From contig DATADX010000063.1 in assembly GCA_036258315.1 (NCBI GenBank), positions 1 to 60,061 of the forward strand: DNA of 60,061 nucleotides, given 5' to 3'. How positions within the stretch are numbered: position 1 is the stretch's first letter; every line of letters starts with the position of its first letter. A model generated the notes under the pieces. It saw nothing but the letters and a program-made list of their open reading frames with translations. It was not told where the DNA came from and did no database searches. Both the position numbers and the translations under genes were made by a program. The stretch is from DASSYK01 sp036258315. Its GTDB lineage: Bacteria; Actinomycetota; Thermoleophilia; Solirubrobacterales; 70-9. Positions 37,487-48,257 of this stretch are shown piece by piece.

Positions 37487-38929
37487 TCAGCAATCCGTCG
37501 GCGAGCCGCCCTGCGCCTCGAGCGCCTGCTGGTACTCGGCGGCCTTGGCCTCGAACTCGGCCTCGCTCGCGGTGAAGAAGTGCTTGCCGCCCCCGCAGGG
37601 GTCGACGACGAAGTACAGGTAGTTGACCTTCGCGGGCTTCGCCGCCGCCCTGAGCGCATCGAGGCCGGGGTTGCCGATCGGGGTCGGGGTGAGCCCGGCG
37701 TTGAGCCGCGTGTTGTACGGCGTGTCGGCGTCGAGCTGGGCCTGTGTGATCGGCTCCGTGTAGTTGTTTGTCTCGTAGCGCGTGGTCGCATCGATCCCGA
37801 GTGGAATCCCCTTGCTGAGCCGGTTGTAGATCACCGCCGCGACGTCGTCGCGCTCCTTCGCGACCTGGACCTCCTTGTCGATCATCGAGGCGATGATCAC
37901 CACGTCATAGGCGGTCAGGTTCTTCTTCTTGGCGTAGCTCAGGTCGACCCTGGCGATGTTGTCCTTGAAGGCCTGGAGCTGCTGCTTGATCAGCGACGGG
38001 ACCGCGCCCGGACCGGCCTGGAGCTCGTAGGTCGCCGGGAACAGAAAGCCCTCGAGGCCGCGGCTCTTGGCGCCGTATCGCGTGGGATCGAAGTAGTTCG
38101 GGGCCGTCTCGGTCTGGGCGAGGTAGTCGTCGCTGCTGACCCCTTCGGGCAGCACCTGGGCGGCGATCTGGCGGCGATCGAGTCCCTCCGGGATCGACAC
38201 CGAGACCGCGCCGCTCGGCGCATCGCCGCCCGTGAGCTTGTCGATCGCCGTCCCGTAGCTCATCCCGGAGGCGAGCGTGTAGCTGTCGGCCTGGACCTCA
38301 TCCGCCTTTCCGGCGAGCCGCAGCCGCCACTCGAACAGCTGCGCGCTCGAGATCACTCCGGCCTCGTCGAGGATGTCGGCGATCTCCCCCGCGCTGGCGT
38401 TCTCGGGGATCTCGACCGTGACCGGGTCGCCCCCCTCCCCGTCGCCCGCGAACGGCTGGAAGAAGGCGACCAGGAACCAGGTGAGCAGGATCCCGACGAG
38501 CACCAGCACGAGGGCCGCGAACCGGCGGCGGCGGAACGTGCGCGGGGCTCTGCCGGACCCGTCGCGCGAGATCCGCCTGCGCAGGGCGTCGCGGCCGGCC
38601 GCGGCCCGATCCCCCATCGCGCGGGCGCCCGCCGCGGCGCGGGAGCCGCGGCCGTCGCCGGTGGGCTGCACCTCCTTCGGCGGCGCCTCAGCCGTCGGCG
38701 CCGGCGCCTGACGCGGTGGCCTCTCCTTCCTCCTGCCCCGCTTCGGCTTCTCGGCCTTCTTCTTGCGGCGCCCCTGGCGGCGCTGCTCGCGCTCGCGCCG
38801 GCGGCGCTCTCGCTCCAGCGTGGCGGGATCGTCTCGCCCGAACTCGTCGGTGTCGGGCTTGAGCTCGCCGGGTGCGGTGAGGTTGCCCTCGGCGTCGGCG
38901 AACCAGTCGCCATCGCCTCGCTCAGGCAC
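37487..38929 (-). CDS. mltG: Endolytic murein transglycosylase MltG
   Basis: 480 residues from GTG 38929, which overlaps the ruvX stop by 8 bases. A long, highly charged cytoplasmic N-terminus (1-135, with KKKAEKPKRGRRKE) precedes one membrane helix (about 137-158). The YceG domain follows outside the membrane, with LysM-like lead-in and catalytic E293 in GLEGFLFPATYEL. It cuts nascent peptidoglycan strands and so sets glycan length. The extended basic N-tail is typical of actinobacterial members. Confidence 0.93.
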   Translation of the reverse strand: MPERGDGDWFADAEGNLTAPGELKPDTDEFGRDDPATLERERRRREREQRRQGRRKKKAEKPKRGRRKERPPRQAPAPTAEAPPKEVQPTGDGRGSRAAAGARAMGDRAAAGRDALRRRISRDGSGRAPRTFRRRRFAALVLVLVGILLTWFLVAFFQPFAGDGEGGDPVTVEIPENASAGEIADILDEAGVISSAQLFEWRLRLAGKADEVQADSYTLASGMSYGTAIDKLTGGDAPSGAVSVSIPEGLDRRQIAAQVLPEGVSSDDYLAQTETAPNYFDPTRYGAKSRGLEGFLFPATYELQAGPGAVPSLIKQQLQAFKDNIARVDLSYAKKKNLTAYDVVIIASMIDKEVQVAKERDDVAAVIYNRLSKGIPLGIDATTRYETNNYTEPITQAQLDADTPYNTRLNAGLTPTPIGNPGLDALRAAAKPAKVNYLYFVVDPCGGGKHFFTASEAEFEAKAAEYQQALEAQGGSPTDC

Positions 38930-39329
38930 CGGGTCCCTCCGGCTCGGCGCGTCCCTGCGCGGCCAGGTATGACTCGAGCAGGTGGGCGGCGGCAAGCGAG
39001 TCCGGGTCCGCGCTCGCGCCCTCGCGGGCACTGCGCGCGGCCATGCTCGTGGTCAGCCGCTCGTCGTAGGTCTCAACGGGCACTTCGATCAGGTTCCCCA
39101 GCTGCTCTGCGAAGGCCCGCGTTAGGCGAGCCTGCTCGCCCTCCTCCCCGCCCAGCGAGATCGGCAAACCGACGACGACGCGCTCGGCGCCGTGCTCCGC
39201 GGCGAGGGCCGCGATCCGCGCCGGATCGGGTGGCTCCACCGCGGCGAGCGGCCGGACGAGCGTCCCGGTCGGGTCGGAGATCGCGCAGCCGCACCTGGCG
39301 GTTCCGTAATCGAGCGCGAGCACCCGCAT
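38922..39329 (-). CDS. ruvX: Putative pre-16S rRNA nuclease / Holliday junction resolvase-like YqgF
   Basis: 135 residues. RNase H-like fold with the first acidic residue in LALDYGTARCGCAISD, VVGLPISLGGEEGEQ, and YDERLTT with its Asp/Glu pair. YqgF acts in 16S rRNA 5'-end maturation; a resolvase role has also been proposed. In many bacteria it lies directly after alaS; here a peptide transporter operon lies between them. Confidence 0.93.
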   Translation of the reverse strand: MRVLALDYGTARCGCAISDPTGTLVRPLAAVEPPDPARIAALAAEHGAERVVVGLPISLGGEEGEQARLTRAFAEQLGNLIEVPVETYDERLTTSMAARSAREGASADPDSLAAAHLLESYLAAQGRAEPEGPGA

Positions 39330-39362
39330 CAGCCAATCACAACCGGGCGCGCGGCGGTGGGC

Positions 39363-40483
<1,121 letters not shown>

Positions 40484-40484
<1 letters not shown>

Positions 40485-41536
40485 CAGGCCGGCACCTCCA
40501 GCCCGATCCGACCCTCGACCTCTCGCTTCTCCTTCTTCTCGGCGGGGTCGAGCCAGCAGCGGTCGCTGTGCTCGGACCCGGCGCCGAGCCGAACCTCGAG
40601 CGGAGGCAGCTCGCCGCAGGCCTCGAATGCGTGCGGGCAGCGCGGCCGGAAGCGGCACCCGGACGGGGGCGCCAGCAGCGAAGGCGGCTGGCCGCTGATC
40701 TGGGGCAGGCGCTTGGGGCGGGGCTGGTCGAGTCGAGTCAGCGACCCGAGCAGGCCCCATGTGTAGGGATGCTGGGGGTCGTAGAAGATCTCGTCGAGCG
40801 TCCCGTGCTCGACGATCTGGCCGGCATACATCACGATCACGCGATCTGCCACCTCGGCGACGACGCCGAGGTCGTGCGTGATCAGGATCACCGCCAGGTC
40901 GCGGTCGCGGTTCAGCTCCTCGACGAGCTGCAGGATCTGGGCCTGGATCGTGACGTCGAGCGCCGTGCTTGGCTCGTCGGCGATCAGGATCTCGGGCTCG
41001 AGCGAGAGCGCCATCGCGATCATCGCCCTCTGCCGCATCCCGCCCGAGAACTCGTACGGATAGTTCCGCGCCCTCTGCTCCGGGTTCGGGATCCCGACCA
41101 GGCGCAGCAGCTCGACGCTCCGCGTCCACGCCTCGTCCTCGGAGATGTCGCGATGCGCGCGGATCCCCTCGACGATCTGGTCCCCGACCCGGTAGACGGG
41201 GTTCAGCGAGGTCATCGGGTCCTGGAAGACCATCGCAATCTCATCGCCCCGCAACCTGCGCAGGGCCTCGTCGTCGAGCTCGTTCAGGTCCTTGCCGCCG
41301 TAGCGGACCGACCCCTCGATCCGCGAGTTCGGAGCCCGGGTCAGGCCCATCACCGTCTGCGCGGTGACGCTCTTGCCGGACCCTGACTCGCCGACGATCG
41401 CCAGCACCTCTCCCGAGCCGAGCTCGAACGAGACGCCGTCGACCGCCTGGAGGACTCCGTCCTCGGTCCGAAAGCTGACCCTCAGGTCCTCGACCGAGAG
41501 CAGCGGCCCGGTCCTGATCGCGGCTGTGGCGCTCAT
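40484..41536 (-). CDS. oppD: Oligopeptide ABC transporter ATP-binding protein OppD-like
   Basis: 350 residues from ATG 41536, overlapping the oppB stop by 4 bases (ATGA). Walker A GESGSGKS, MVFQDPMTSLNPVYRVGDQI, signature EFSGGMRQR, Walker B LIADEPSTALD and ITHDLGVVAE. The C-terminal peptide-transporter extension has PPSGCRFRPRCPHAFEACG, whose cysteines bind an iron-sulfur cluster in some family members. It pairs with OppF. Confidence 0.94.
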
Positions 41537-42494
41537 GCGGGCGCCGCCGTCCCGAGGCGGATCCGGGGATCGAGATAGGCGTAGACGATGTCGACGATCG
41601 TGTTGAAGAAAACGATGAAGAAGGCCCCGAACATCGTCACCCCCATCAGCGGCGGAAGGTCGAGGGTGCCGATCGCCTCGCCCGCGTAGAGCCCGACCCC
41701 GGGGATGTTGTAGACGGTCTCGGTGAGGATCGCGGCGCCGCCGACCACCGCGCCGAAGTCGAGCCCGAACAGCGTGATGATCGGGATCAGCGAGTTGCGG
41801 AGGACGTGGCGGATCCGCACCCGGCGCTCGCTCAGGCCCTTCGCCCGGGCGGTGCGGACGTAGTCCTCGTTCATCACGTCGAGCATGTTCGAGCGCAGCA
41901 CCCTGCTGTAGAACCCGATGAAGAGCACGGCGAGGGTGATCCAGGGAAGGATCAGGTGGTTGAGCCACTCGAGCGGGTCCTCCGAGAGCGGGACGTAGCT
42001 GCCCGGTGGGAACAGCTGCAGCTTCGAGGTCAGGTAATAGAGAAGGATCGCCGCGAGCCAGAAGACCGGCATCGAGATCCCGATCAGGGCGAGGATCGTG
42101 AGGGCGCGGTCGGTGAACTGGCCCGCCCTCACCGCGCTCAGGTAGCCGAAGATGATCGCGAACGTCATCCAGATCACCGCGGCGCCGATGCAGAGCGACA
42201 GCGTCGCCGGAATCCCCTTCTTGATCTGATCGACGACGTTCTGCTGCTCGAGTAGGAGACCAGCTCGCCGGTGAAGATCTGCTTCATCAGCGTCACGTAC
42301 TGGACCGGGAGGGGCTCGTCGAGGCCGAAGTCCTCGTTGACGCGCGCGATTAGCTCCGGGTTGGCGTTCTTGCCGGCGATCCTCGCGCCGGGGTCCGAGT
42401 TCGGGATCACGTTGAAGATCAGGAAGACCAGCACGGAGATCGCGAAGAGGACGAACACCATCCCGACCAGGCGCCTGACGATGAACCGGGCCAT
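41533..42494 (-). pseudogene. oppB: Oligopeptide ABC transporter permease OppB-like, frameshifted
   Basis: Reading from ATG 42494 gives a normal OppB N-terminus (MARFIVRRLVGMVFVLFAISVLVF...YVTLMKQIFTGELVSYSS), then loses homology and stops at 42174. The remainder (QNVVDQIKKGIPATLSL to the end, with the EAA loop ENEDYVRTARAKGLSERRV-like segment) is in another frame that runs from 42549. The two halves meet near 42251-42258, where one missing base (GCC read as GC) would explain the change. The restored protein would be about 320 residues with six membrane helices. No slippery heptamer was seen, so this is a mutation or a sequencing error. Confidence 0.85.
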
Positions 42495-43570
42495 CAGTGC
42501 TCCAGCCTGATCCTCGCCCGCGGGTCGAGGGCGTCTCGGAGGCCGTCACCGAACACGTTCAGCGACAGCACCGTCGCGATGATCATCAGCCCGGGGATGA
42601 TCGTCAGGTGCGGTGCCGTGTAGATCGTCGTGTAGCCGTCGGCGATCATCGTCCCCCAGGATGCGTTCGGCGCTCTCACCCCGGCGCCGAGGAAGGAGAG
42701 CGCCGACTCGAGCAGCATGTTGTTGGCGATGTTGAGAGTGAAGAAGACGATGATCGTCGAGACGATGTTCGGCAGGAGCTCGGAGAACATGATCCGAGCC
42801 GGTCCCTTGCCCTGCGCGACGGCGGCCTCGACGAACTCCTTCTCGCGCAGGCCGAGGATCTCGCCGCGGATCGGCCGCGCCATGTACGGCGTGTAGACGA
42901 AGCCGATGATCAAGATCGGGATCCAGAGCGAATCGCTCGCGATCGAGATCGGGCCGATCTTCAGGCCCCCGACCGCCAGCGCCGTCCCCAACGCGATCCC
43001 GAGCAGGAGCACGGGGAAGGCCCAGATCACGTCGAGGACCCGGGAGAGGGTCGAGTCGACCCAGCCTCCGAAGTAGCCGGCGGCGAGGCCGATCGCCACC
43101 GCGAGCGCGGTGGTGATCAGGGCCGCCACCACCCCGATGAAGATCGAGGTCCGGCCTCCGTACATGAGCCGCACCATCACGTCGCGGCCGTTCTGGTCCG
43201 CGCCAAGCAGGTAGCGGCCGTGAAGCCCCGGGCCGATCGGGGTCCCGTCCGGCGAGACGACATCGGTCTCCTCGCCGTTGATCGTGATCTTGTCGGTGAT
43301 GTGGTTCTCGTTCGGGCCGGTGTGGGCGACGTGCTTGGCCCACAGCGGTGCCGCGAGGCAGAAGAGGACGATGACGATGAAGAGGGCACCGAAGCCGAGG
43401 GCGACCTTGTTGCGGCGGAGTCGCAGGTAGGCGAGGTACCAGGGGCTGCGGCCCTCGACCTGCTTGGCGTCGAAGCCTCCCGGGACCCGCGGCTCCCCCC
43501 CGGCCTCGATCTGGCCGGCCGGCGCGACCTCGCCGGGGACGCTTGGCTCGGCATATGGCTTCGATGCCAC
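42494..43570 (-). CDS. oppC: Oligopeptide ABC transporter permease OppC-like
   Basis: 358 residues, GTG start with GGAGAG upstream. The N-terminal OppC/DppC-type segment (AYLRLRRNKVALGFGALFIVIVLFCLAAPLWA) precedes a periplasmic loop with HLLGADQNGRDV-like GRYLLGADQNGRDVMVRLMYGGRTSIFIG. Five further membrane helices follow, with the EAA loop FVEAAVAQGKGPARIMFSELLPNI. The stop shares a base with the oppB start (TGATG). It pairs with OppB to form the channel. Confidence 0.94.
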   Translation of the reverse strand: MASKPYAEPSVPGEVAPAGQIEAGGEPRVPGGFDAKQVEGRSPWYLAYLRLRRNKVALGFGALFIVIVLFCLAAPLWAKHVAHTGPNENHITDKITINGEETDVVSPDGTPIGPGLHGRYLLGADQNGRDVMVRLMYGGRTSIFIGVVAALITTALAVAIGLAAGYFGGWVDSTLSRVLDVIWAFPVLLLGIALGTALAVGGLKIGPISIASDSLWIPILIIGFVYTPYMARPIRGEILGLREKEFVEAAVAQGKGPARIMFSELLPNIVSTIIVFFTLNIANNMLLESALSFLGAGVRAPNASWGTMIADGYTTIYTAPHLTIIPGLMIIATVLSLNVFGDGLRDALDPRARIRLEH

Positions 43571-43663
43571 CTCTCAGCTCTCCATCCTGGTCACGCTAGC
43601 GCCTGGGGAGGGGCTCCGCGGCCCCTCCCCATGGCGATCTGTCTCCGAGTCTTGCGCGTCCCG

Positions 43664-45328
43664 TTATTCCGTGATCGCGAAGCTCGAGTAATCCTCGTTG
43701 AACAGCAAGTGGTGGTAGGCCGTGTCGAAATCGATCCGCTCGGACACGAAGGTGGTGAATTCCTCGTTTCCGTACGGAGCCCACACCGCCTGCTCCATGT
43801 ACGCCTTGTCGAGCGCGGCGTAGCCCTCCTCGACGCCTTCCTCATCGAGCTGCTTCGTGAGCAGCTCGTCCATCTGTGCGTCGAGCTCCGGGATGTTGAC
43901 CGACGAGAAGTTGTTGCTGTTCGTCGGCAGGTCGCCCGGCCCGTACAGCAACGGCCGGAAGAAATCGTCCGGATGGGGGAAGTCCTGGAACCAGTTCCCG
44001 AACCCCGTATCCAGATCCGGCGTCTTCTCGTTACCGATCGTCGTGAAGTAGACGTCGCCCGAGATGATCCGTAGCGTCGCGTTGAACCCGAGCTGGTTGA
44101 GCAGGTCGGCGTAGTACTCGCCGATCCGCTTCCGGTCGGGCTCGTCGTTGGTCCAGACGGTGATGTCCTTGTCCGCCGGATTCGCCTCGGCGAGGAGCTG
44201 CTGCGCCCGCTCCATGTCGGGACCGGGATAGAGGTCCTCGTAGTCCTGGTAGCCCGGCATCCCCGGCGGCAGGATCTGCTGGTCCTCGTGTAGGCGGCCG
44301 CCGAAGATCCGGTTCACAGCCTCGGGGTCGACCGCGTAGTTCACCGCCTGGCGCACCTTGAGATCGTTGAACGGCGGCGTCTGGGTGTTCATCCAGAAGT
44401 AGTAGGTGTTGATCGACTCCTCGAACCGGAATCGGTCCGAGTACTGCTGTTCCACCTCCGGCAGCCGGTCCGCGATCGGCGGATCGATCATGAAGTCGAT
44501 GTCGCCCTGGATCACGCCGGTCACCTGATTGGTGTTGCTCTTGTTCTGGGTGAGGGTGATCTTGTCGACATGGGCGTCGGCGACCTCGCTGGCGCCGGCG
44601 TCCTGGACCGTCTGGAACTGCGGGTTGCTCTCCATCACCAGGGAGCGAGGCGCGTCGACCGAGGTGATCACGAACGGGCCGCTCGAGGGCGGCGGGTCGT
44701 TCGTCGCGTCCTTGTCCTTGACCGTGTTCTGGGGTACCGGCGCCGCGAACATCAGGCCGAGGATGTTCGGGAAGGTCCCGTTCGGCTCGGTCAGGTTGAT
44801 CACGATCTCGCCGGTCTGGTCGTTCGCCTGGATGCCGGTGATCGTGCCCGCTTTGCCGTCCGCGTACTCCTCGGCTCCGACGATCGTCTCGTAGAAGACC
44901 GAGCCGCCCGAGTCGACGTCGAACAGGCGCTCGATCGCGAAGGTGAAGTCGGACGCCTTGATCGGCGTCCCGTCGGAGTACTTCATGTTCTTGCGAAGCG
45001 TCAGCGTGTAGGTCTTGCCGTCCGGGGAGATCTCCGGCATCGCCTCGGCGAGCCCGGGGACGACCTGGGTCCCTTCCTCACCCGCGACGTGCTTGTAGGT
45101 GAGCAGGGGGACGTAGACGTTCCAGAGCACCTCCCATCCCTCCAGCGTGTAGGAGAGCTGCGGGTCGATGTGGTCGGGGAACGAGGTCGCGGTGATGTTG
45201 ATCTCGCCGCCCTCGGTCGCAGCACCGCCCCCGCCGCCGTCGTCGTCGTCGCCACCGCAGGCGACGAGCCCGCCGATCACGAGCGCGCTCGCGACCGCCA
45301 CCATCGACAGCTTCCCCAGGTACTTCAT
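43664..45328 (-). CDS. oppA: Oligopeptide ABC transporter substrate-binding lipoprotein OppA-like
   Basis: 554 residues from ATG 45328, with GGAGAG upstream. Lipoprotein signal peptide ending GGLVAC, then an Asp/Gly-rich linker (GGDDDDGGGGG). SBP family 5 body: WEVLWNVYVPLLTY, DGKTYTLTLRKNMKYSDGTPIKASDF, MNTQTPPFNDLKVRQAVNYAVD. Captures peptides or other solutes outside the membrane. First gene of the oppACBDF operon, with a clear 121-bp leader to alaS. The substrate is unknown. Confidence 0.94.
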   Translation of the reverse strand: MKYLGKLSMVAVASALVIGGLVACGGDDDDGGGGGAATEGGEINITATSFPDHIDPQLSYTLEGWEVLWNVYVPLLTYKHVAGEEGTQVVPGLAEAMPEISPDGKTYTLTLRKNMKYSDGTPIKASDFTFAIERLFDVDSGGSVFYETIVGAEEYADGKAGTITGIQANDQTGEIVINLTEPNGTFPNILGLMFAAPVPQNTVKDKDATNDPPPSSGPFVITSVDAPRSLVMESNPQFQTVQDAGASEVADAHVDKITLTQNKSNTNQVTGVIQGDIDFMIDPPIADRLPEVEQQYSDRFRFEESINTYYFWMNTQTPPFNDLKVRQAVNYAVDPEAVNRIFGGRLHEDQQILPPGMPGYQDYEDLYPGPDMERAQQLLAEANPADKDITVWTNDEPDRKRIGEYYADLLNQLGFNATLRIISGDVYFTTIGNEKTPDLDTGFGNWFQDFPHPDDFFRPLLYGPGDLPTNSNNFSSVNIPELDAQMDELLTKQLDEEGVEEGYAALDKAYMEQAVWAPYGNEEFTTFVSERIDFDTAYHHLLFNEDYSSFAITE

Positions 45329-45449
45329 CTGCTCTCCATTTCCCCAGAAGATCTGGATTCGACGAACCGCACGGAACATATCCACTTGCAGCGGTTTGAA
45401 ACACCTTATTGACAACACCTAAATACTGGGCGCGAGGTTGCGCGGCGGG
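45329..45449 (-). promoter_or_regulatory. AT-enriched leader region of the opp operon, possible promoter
   Basis: The 121-bp spacer between the alaS stop and oppA is markedly more AT-rich than its surroundings. On the minus strand it contains TTGTCA near 45411 and a TATGTT-like element at 45375-45380, but spacing between possible -35/-10 pairs is not ideal. Assignment as the opp promoter is inference. Confidence 0.35.
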
Positions 45450-48077
45450 CTATTCGGCGAGCTTCGCGGCGATCTCCGCGCGCGCCGCGGCGAGCGCGTC
45501 GTCGAGCCTGGCGGGGTCGCGTCCGCCCGCCTGGGCCGCGTTCGGACGCCCGCCGCCGCCGCCCCCGACCAGCTCGGCGGCAGCGCGGACGACGTCGACC
45601 GCGGATAGGCCGCGCTCGACGACGCTGTCCGCGAAGCTCGCGACCAGCGCGACCTTGGCATCGGCGGCCCCGCCGAGCACCACCGCGGCGTCGCCCGCCC
45701 TCGACTTGATCCGGTCGGCGAGGTCGAGCATCGCCCGCTGGTCGGCGTCCTCGACCCGCCCGACGACGACCAGCACGTCACCGACGCGCTCGCCCCCTGC
45801 CGCGATCTCCTCCTCGCGCGCGTCGGCGCGCTCGCTGCCGGCGCGCCGCAGCTGCTGTTCCAGCTGCTCGATCCGGTCGCGCGCGCGGTGCGCGCCGGCA
45901 ACGGGGTCCTGCTCGGCGCCCAGCACCCGGCCGACCTCGCTGAGGGCGCGTGACCGCCCGCGGAACCAGTCGATCCCGGCGGGGCCGGTCAGCGCCTCGA
46001 TCCGGCGCACGTTCGCGGCGCTCGAGCCCTCGTGGCTGATCGCAAGGATCCCGATCTCGGCGGTGCTGGCGACGTGGGTGCCGCCGCAGAGCTCGCGCGA
46101 GACCCCCTCGACCTCGACCACGCGGACCCACTCGCCGTACTTCTCGCCGAACAGGGCCATCGCACCGAGCCGCTCGGCCTCGGCGCGGGACATCTGCAGG
46201 GCCCGGACGGGGCGGCTCTGCTTGATCCACTCGTTGACGATGTCGCCGACGTCGCGCAACTCCTCGGTGGTCAAGGCGGCGCCGTGGGTGAAGTCGAAGC
46301 GAAGCTTGTCGGGCCGGACGGCGGAGCCGGCCTGGCGGACGTGCGGCCCGAGCCGCTCACGGAGCGCCGCATGCAGGAGGTGGGTCGCCGTGTGGTTCCG
46401 CATCGTCGCGTGCCGGGTCGCCCACTCGACCTCGGCCTCGACCTGGGCGCCCGGCTCGGGCGGGAGCCCGTCCTCGGGCTCGAGGGCGAGCGCCTGGTCC
46501 TCGCCGAGCCGGTAGACGTCCGCGACCCGCGCCGACCCGCCCTCCCAGCGGACGAGGCCCGAGTCGGCGACCTGGCCGCCGCCCTCCGCGTAGAACGGGC
46601 TCTCCTCGAGCTTCGCGAGCACCCGGCCGTCGTCCTGCTGGGCGGCGAGCACGCTGGTCTCGGCGCGGAGCTTCTCGTAGCCGACGAACCGCGACGGGGG
46701 CGCTTCGGAGGCGAAGGCGAGCACCGCGCCGTGGTGGTCCTCGGAGCCGTGCGCCGTGGCGCTCCCCATCCGCGCCCGGCTGCGCTGCTCCTCCATCAGC
46801 TCCTCGAACCCCTGGTCGTCGACCGACAGGCCCTCCTCGGCGAGCAGCTCCCGCGTCAGGTCGTACGGGAACCCGTAGGTGTCATGAAGGCGGAAGGCGT
46901 CGGCTGCGTCGACCCAGGAGGTGCCCTGCTCCTTTGCGCTCTCGATCAGCTCGCGCAGCATCTGCGTGCCGCGGTCGAGGGTGCGGCCGAAGCTCTGCTC
47001 CTCGTCGCGCACCCAGCGACCCACCTCGTTCCGGTGGACGGCGAGCTCCGGATAGGCCGGGGCGAGCAGCTCCAGGGCCCGGTCGGCGAACCGGTCGAGG
47101 AAGGGAGGCTCGAGCCCGATCGTGCGGCCCTGCTGGATCGCGCGGCGCATGATCCGGCGCAGCACGTAGCCGCGCTCCTCGTTCGAGGGGACGACGCCGT
47201 CCGCGATCAGCGCCGCGGTCCCGCGCGAGTGATCGGCGATGATCCGCATCGCGCGCGTCGTCGCCCCTCCCTCGTCGTAGGCGCGCCCGGACAGCTCCTC
47301 GGCGAGGTCGATCAGCGGATGCAGCATGTCGGTGTCGAAGACGGAGTCGACGTCCTGGAGGATCGCCGCCATCCGCTCGACTCCCATCCCCGTGTCGATG
47401 TTCTTCATCGGCAGCTCGGTGAGCGTCCCGTCCTCCGCGAGGTCGTAGGTCATGAACACGTGGTTCCAGTACTCGACGAACCTGTCGGTGTCGTCGCCGG
47501 GGCGGTCGCCGGGCTCGCCGAACCGCTCGCCGCGGTCGAGGTAGAGCTCAGAGCACGGCCCGCAGGGCCCGGTCGGCCCCGCCTGCCAGAAGTTCTCCGA
47601 GCGTGGCAGCAGCACGATCCGCTCGTCGGGGAGGCCGACCTGGCGCCAGATCTCGATCGCCTCGGTGTCCGCCCCGAGTTCGAGCTCCTGGTCGCCCTGG
47701 AAGACCGTCGCCCAGATCCGCTCGGGATCGAGGCCGAAGCCCTCGGTCGAGAGCTCCCAGCCCCAGGGGATCGACTGCTCCTTGAAGTAGTCGCCGAAGC
47801 TCCAGTTGCCGAGCATCTCGAAGAAGGTGAGGTGCCGCGCGGTGTTGCCGACCTGCTCGATGTCCGTGGTCCGGAAGCAGCGCTGCACGTCGGCGATCCG
47901 CCGCGCCGGCGGCTCCTCCCGGCCGAGGAAGTAGGGCTTGAAGGGCTGCATCCCGGCCGTAGTCAGCAGCACCGAGGGATCGTGCGCCGATGGGACGAGC
48001 GGCGCCGAGGGCACGATCAGGTGCCCGCGCTCCTCGAAGAATCGCAAGAAGGTGCGGCGGATCTCGTCGCTGGTCAC
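45450..48077 (-). CDS. alaS: Alanyl-tRNA synthetase
   Basis: 875 residues, GTG start. Class II synthetase: motif 1 region PFKPYFLGREEPPARRIADVQRCFR, HLTFFEMLGNWSFGDYFKEQ, the editing domain with HTATHLLHAALRERLG and CGGTHVASTAEIG supplying zinc ligands, and the C-terminal C-Ala domain ending in a coiled coil with GGGGGRPNAAQAGG. Full length. It lies 180 bp downstream of mnmA, a gap with hairpins. It is separated from ruvX by the opp operon. Confidence 0.97.
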   Translation of the reverse strand: MTSDEIRRTFLRFFEERGHLIVPSAPLVPSAHDPSVLLTTAGMQPFKPYFLGREEPPARRIADVQRCFRTTDIEQVGNTARHLTFFEMLGNWSFGDYFKEQSIPWGWELSTEGFGLDPERIWATVFQGDQELELGADTEAIEIWRQVGLPDERIVLLPRSENFWQAGPTGPCGPCSELYLDRGERFGEPGDRPGDDTDRFVEYWNHVFMTYDLAEDGTLTELPMKNIDTGMGVERMAAILQDVDSVFDTDMLHPLIDLAEELSGRAYDEGGATTRAMRIIADHSRGTAALIADGVVPSNEERGYVLRRIMRRAIQQGRTIGLEPPFLDRFADRALELLAPAYPELAVHRNEVGRWVRDEEQSFGRTLDRGTQMLRELIESAKEQGTSWVDAADAFRLHDTYGFPYDLTRELLAEEGLSVDDQGFEELMEEQRSRARMGSATAHGSEDHHGAVLAFASEAPPSRFVGYEKLRAETSVLAAQQDDGRVLAKLEESPFYAEGGGQVADSGLVRWEGGSARVADVYRLGEDQALALEPEDGLPPEPGAQVEAEVEWATRHATMRNHTATHLLHAALRERLGPHVRQAGSAVRPDKLRFDFTHGAALTTEELRDVGDIVNEWIKQSRPVRALQMSRAEAERLGAMALFGEKYGEWVRVVEVEGVSRELCGGTHVASTAEIGILAISHEGSSAANVRRIEALTGPAGIDWFRGRSRALSEVGRVLGAEQDPVAGAHRARDRIEQLEQQLRRAGSERADAREEEIAAGGERVGDVLVVVGRVEDADQRAMLDLADRIKSRAGDAAVVLGGAADAKVALVASFADSVVERGLSAVDVVRAAAELVGGGGGGRPNAAQAGGRDPARLDDALAAARAEIAAKLAE

Positions 48078-48257
48078 GCCACCAGTCTAAGAAGCGAGGG
48101 CCGCTCAACCCGGCCCCCGGCTTCGCCATCAGGTCGCAAGGCCTGCATCGGCGTGATCACGCCGGGGATGGTCGCGGGGCCGAACAGGGGGTCGTAGTCG
48201 GAGCCGAACCCGCCGCGACGGGGAATGTAAAGCCCACAAAGGAGGTGGGAGCCCTGC
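48078..48257 (-). other. Structured spacer between mnmA and alaS; possible leader or small RNA
   Basis: 180 bp without an ORF. It contains the 16-base perfect palindrome CGGCGTGATCACGCCG at 48149-48164. A hairpin CCCAC-7-GTGGG (48233-48249) lies 9 bp after the mnmA stop, with GC-rich arms between them. It could be the alaS leader, an attenuator or a small RNA. 6S RNA can occur near mnmA/aspS in other phyla, but I could not recognise its consensus. Confidence 0.35.

Noticed and set aside
42174..42258. Programmed -1 frameshifting in oppB
   Set aside because: No slippery heptamer or downstream pseudoknot-like element at the junction, and OppB proteins are not known to need recoding.
48078..48257. 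T-box leader for alaS
   Set aside because: No T-box sequence (TGGNACCGCG) or specifier loop pattern was seen.
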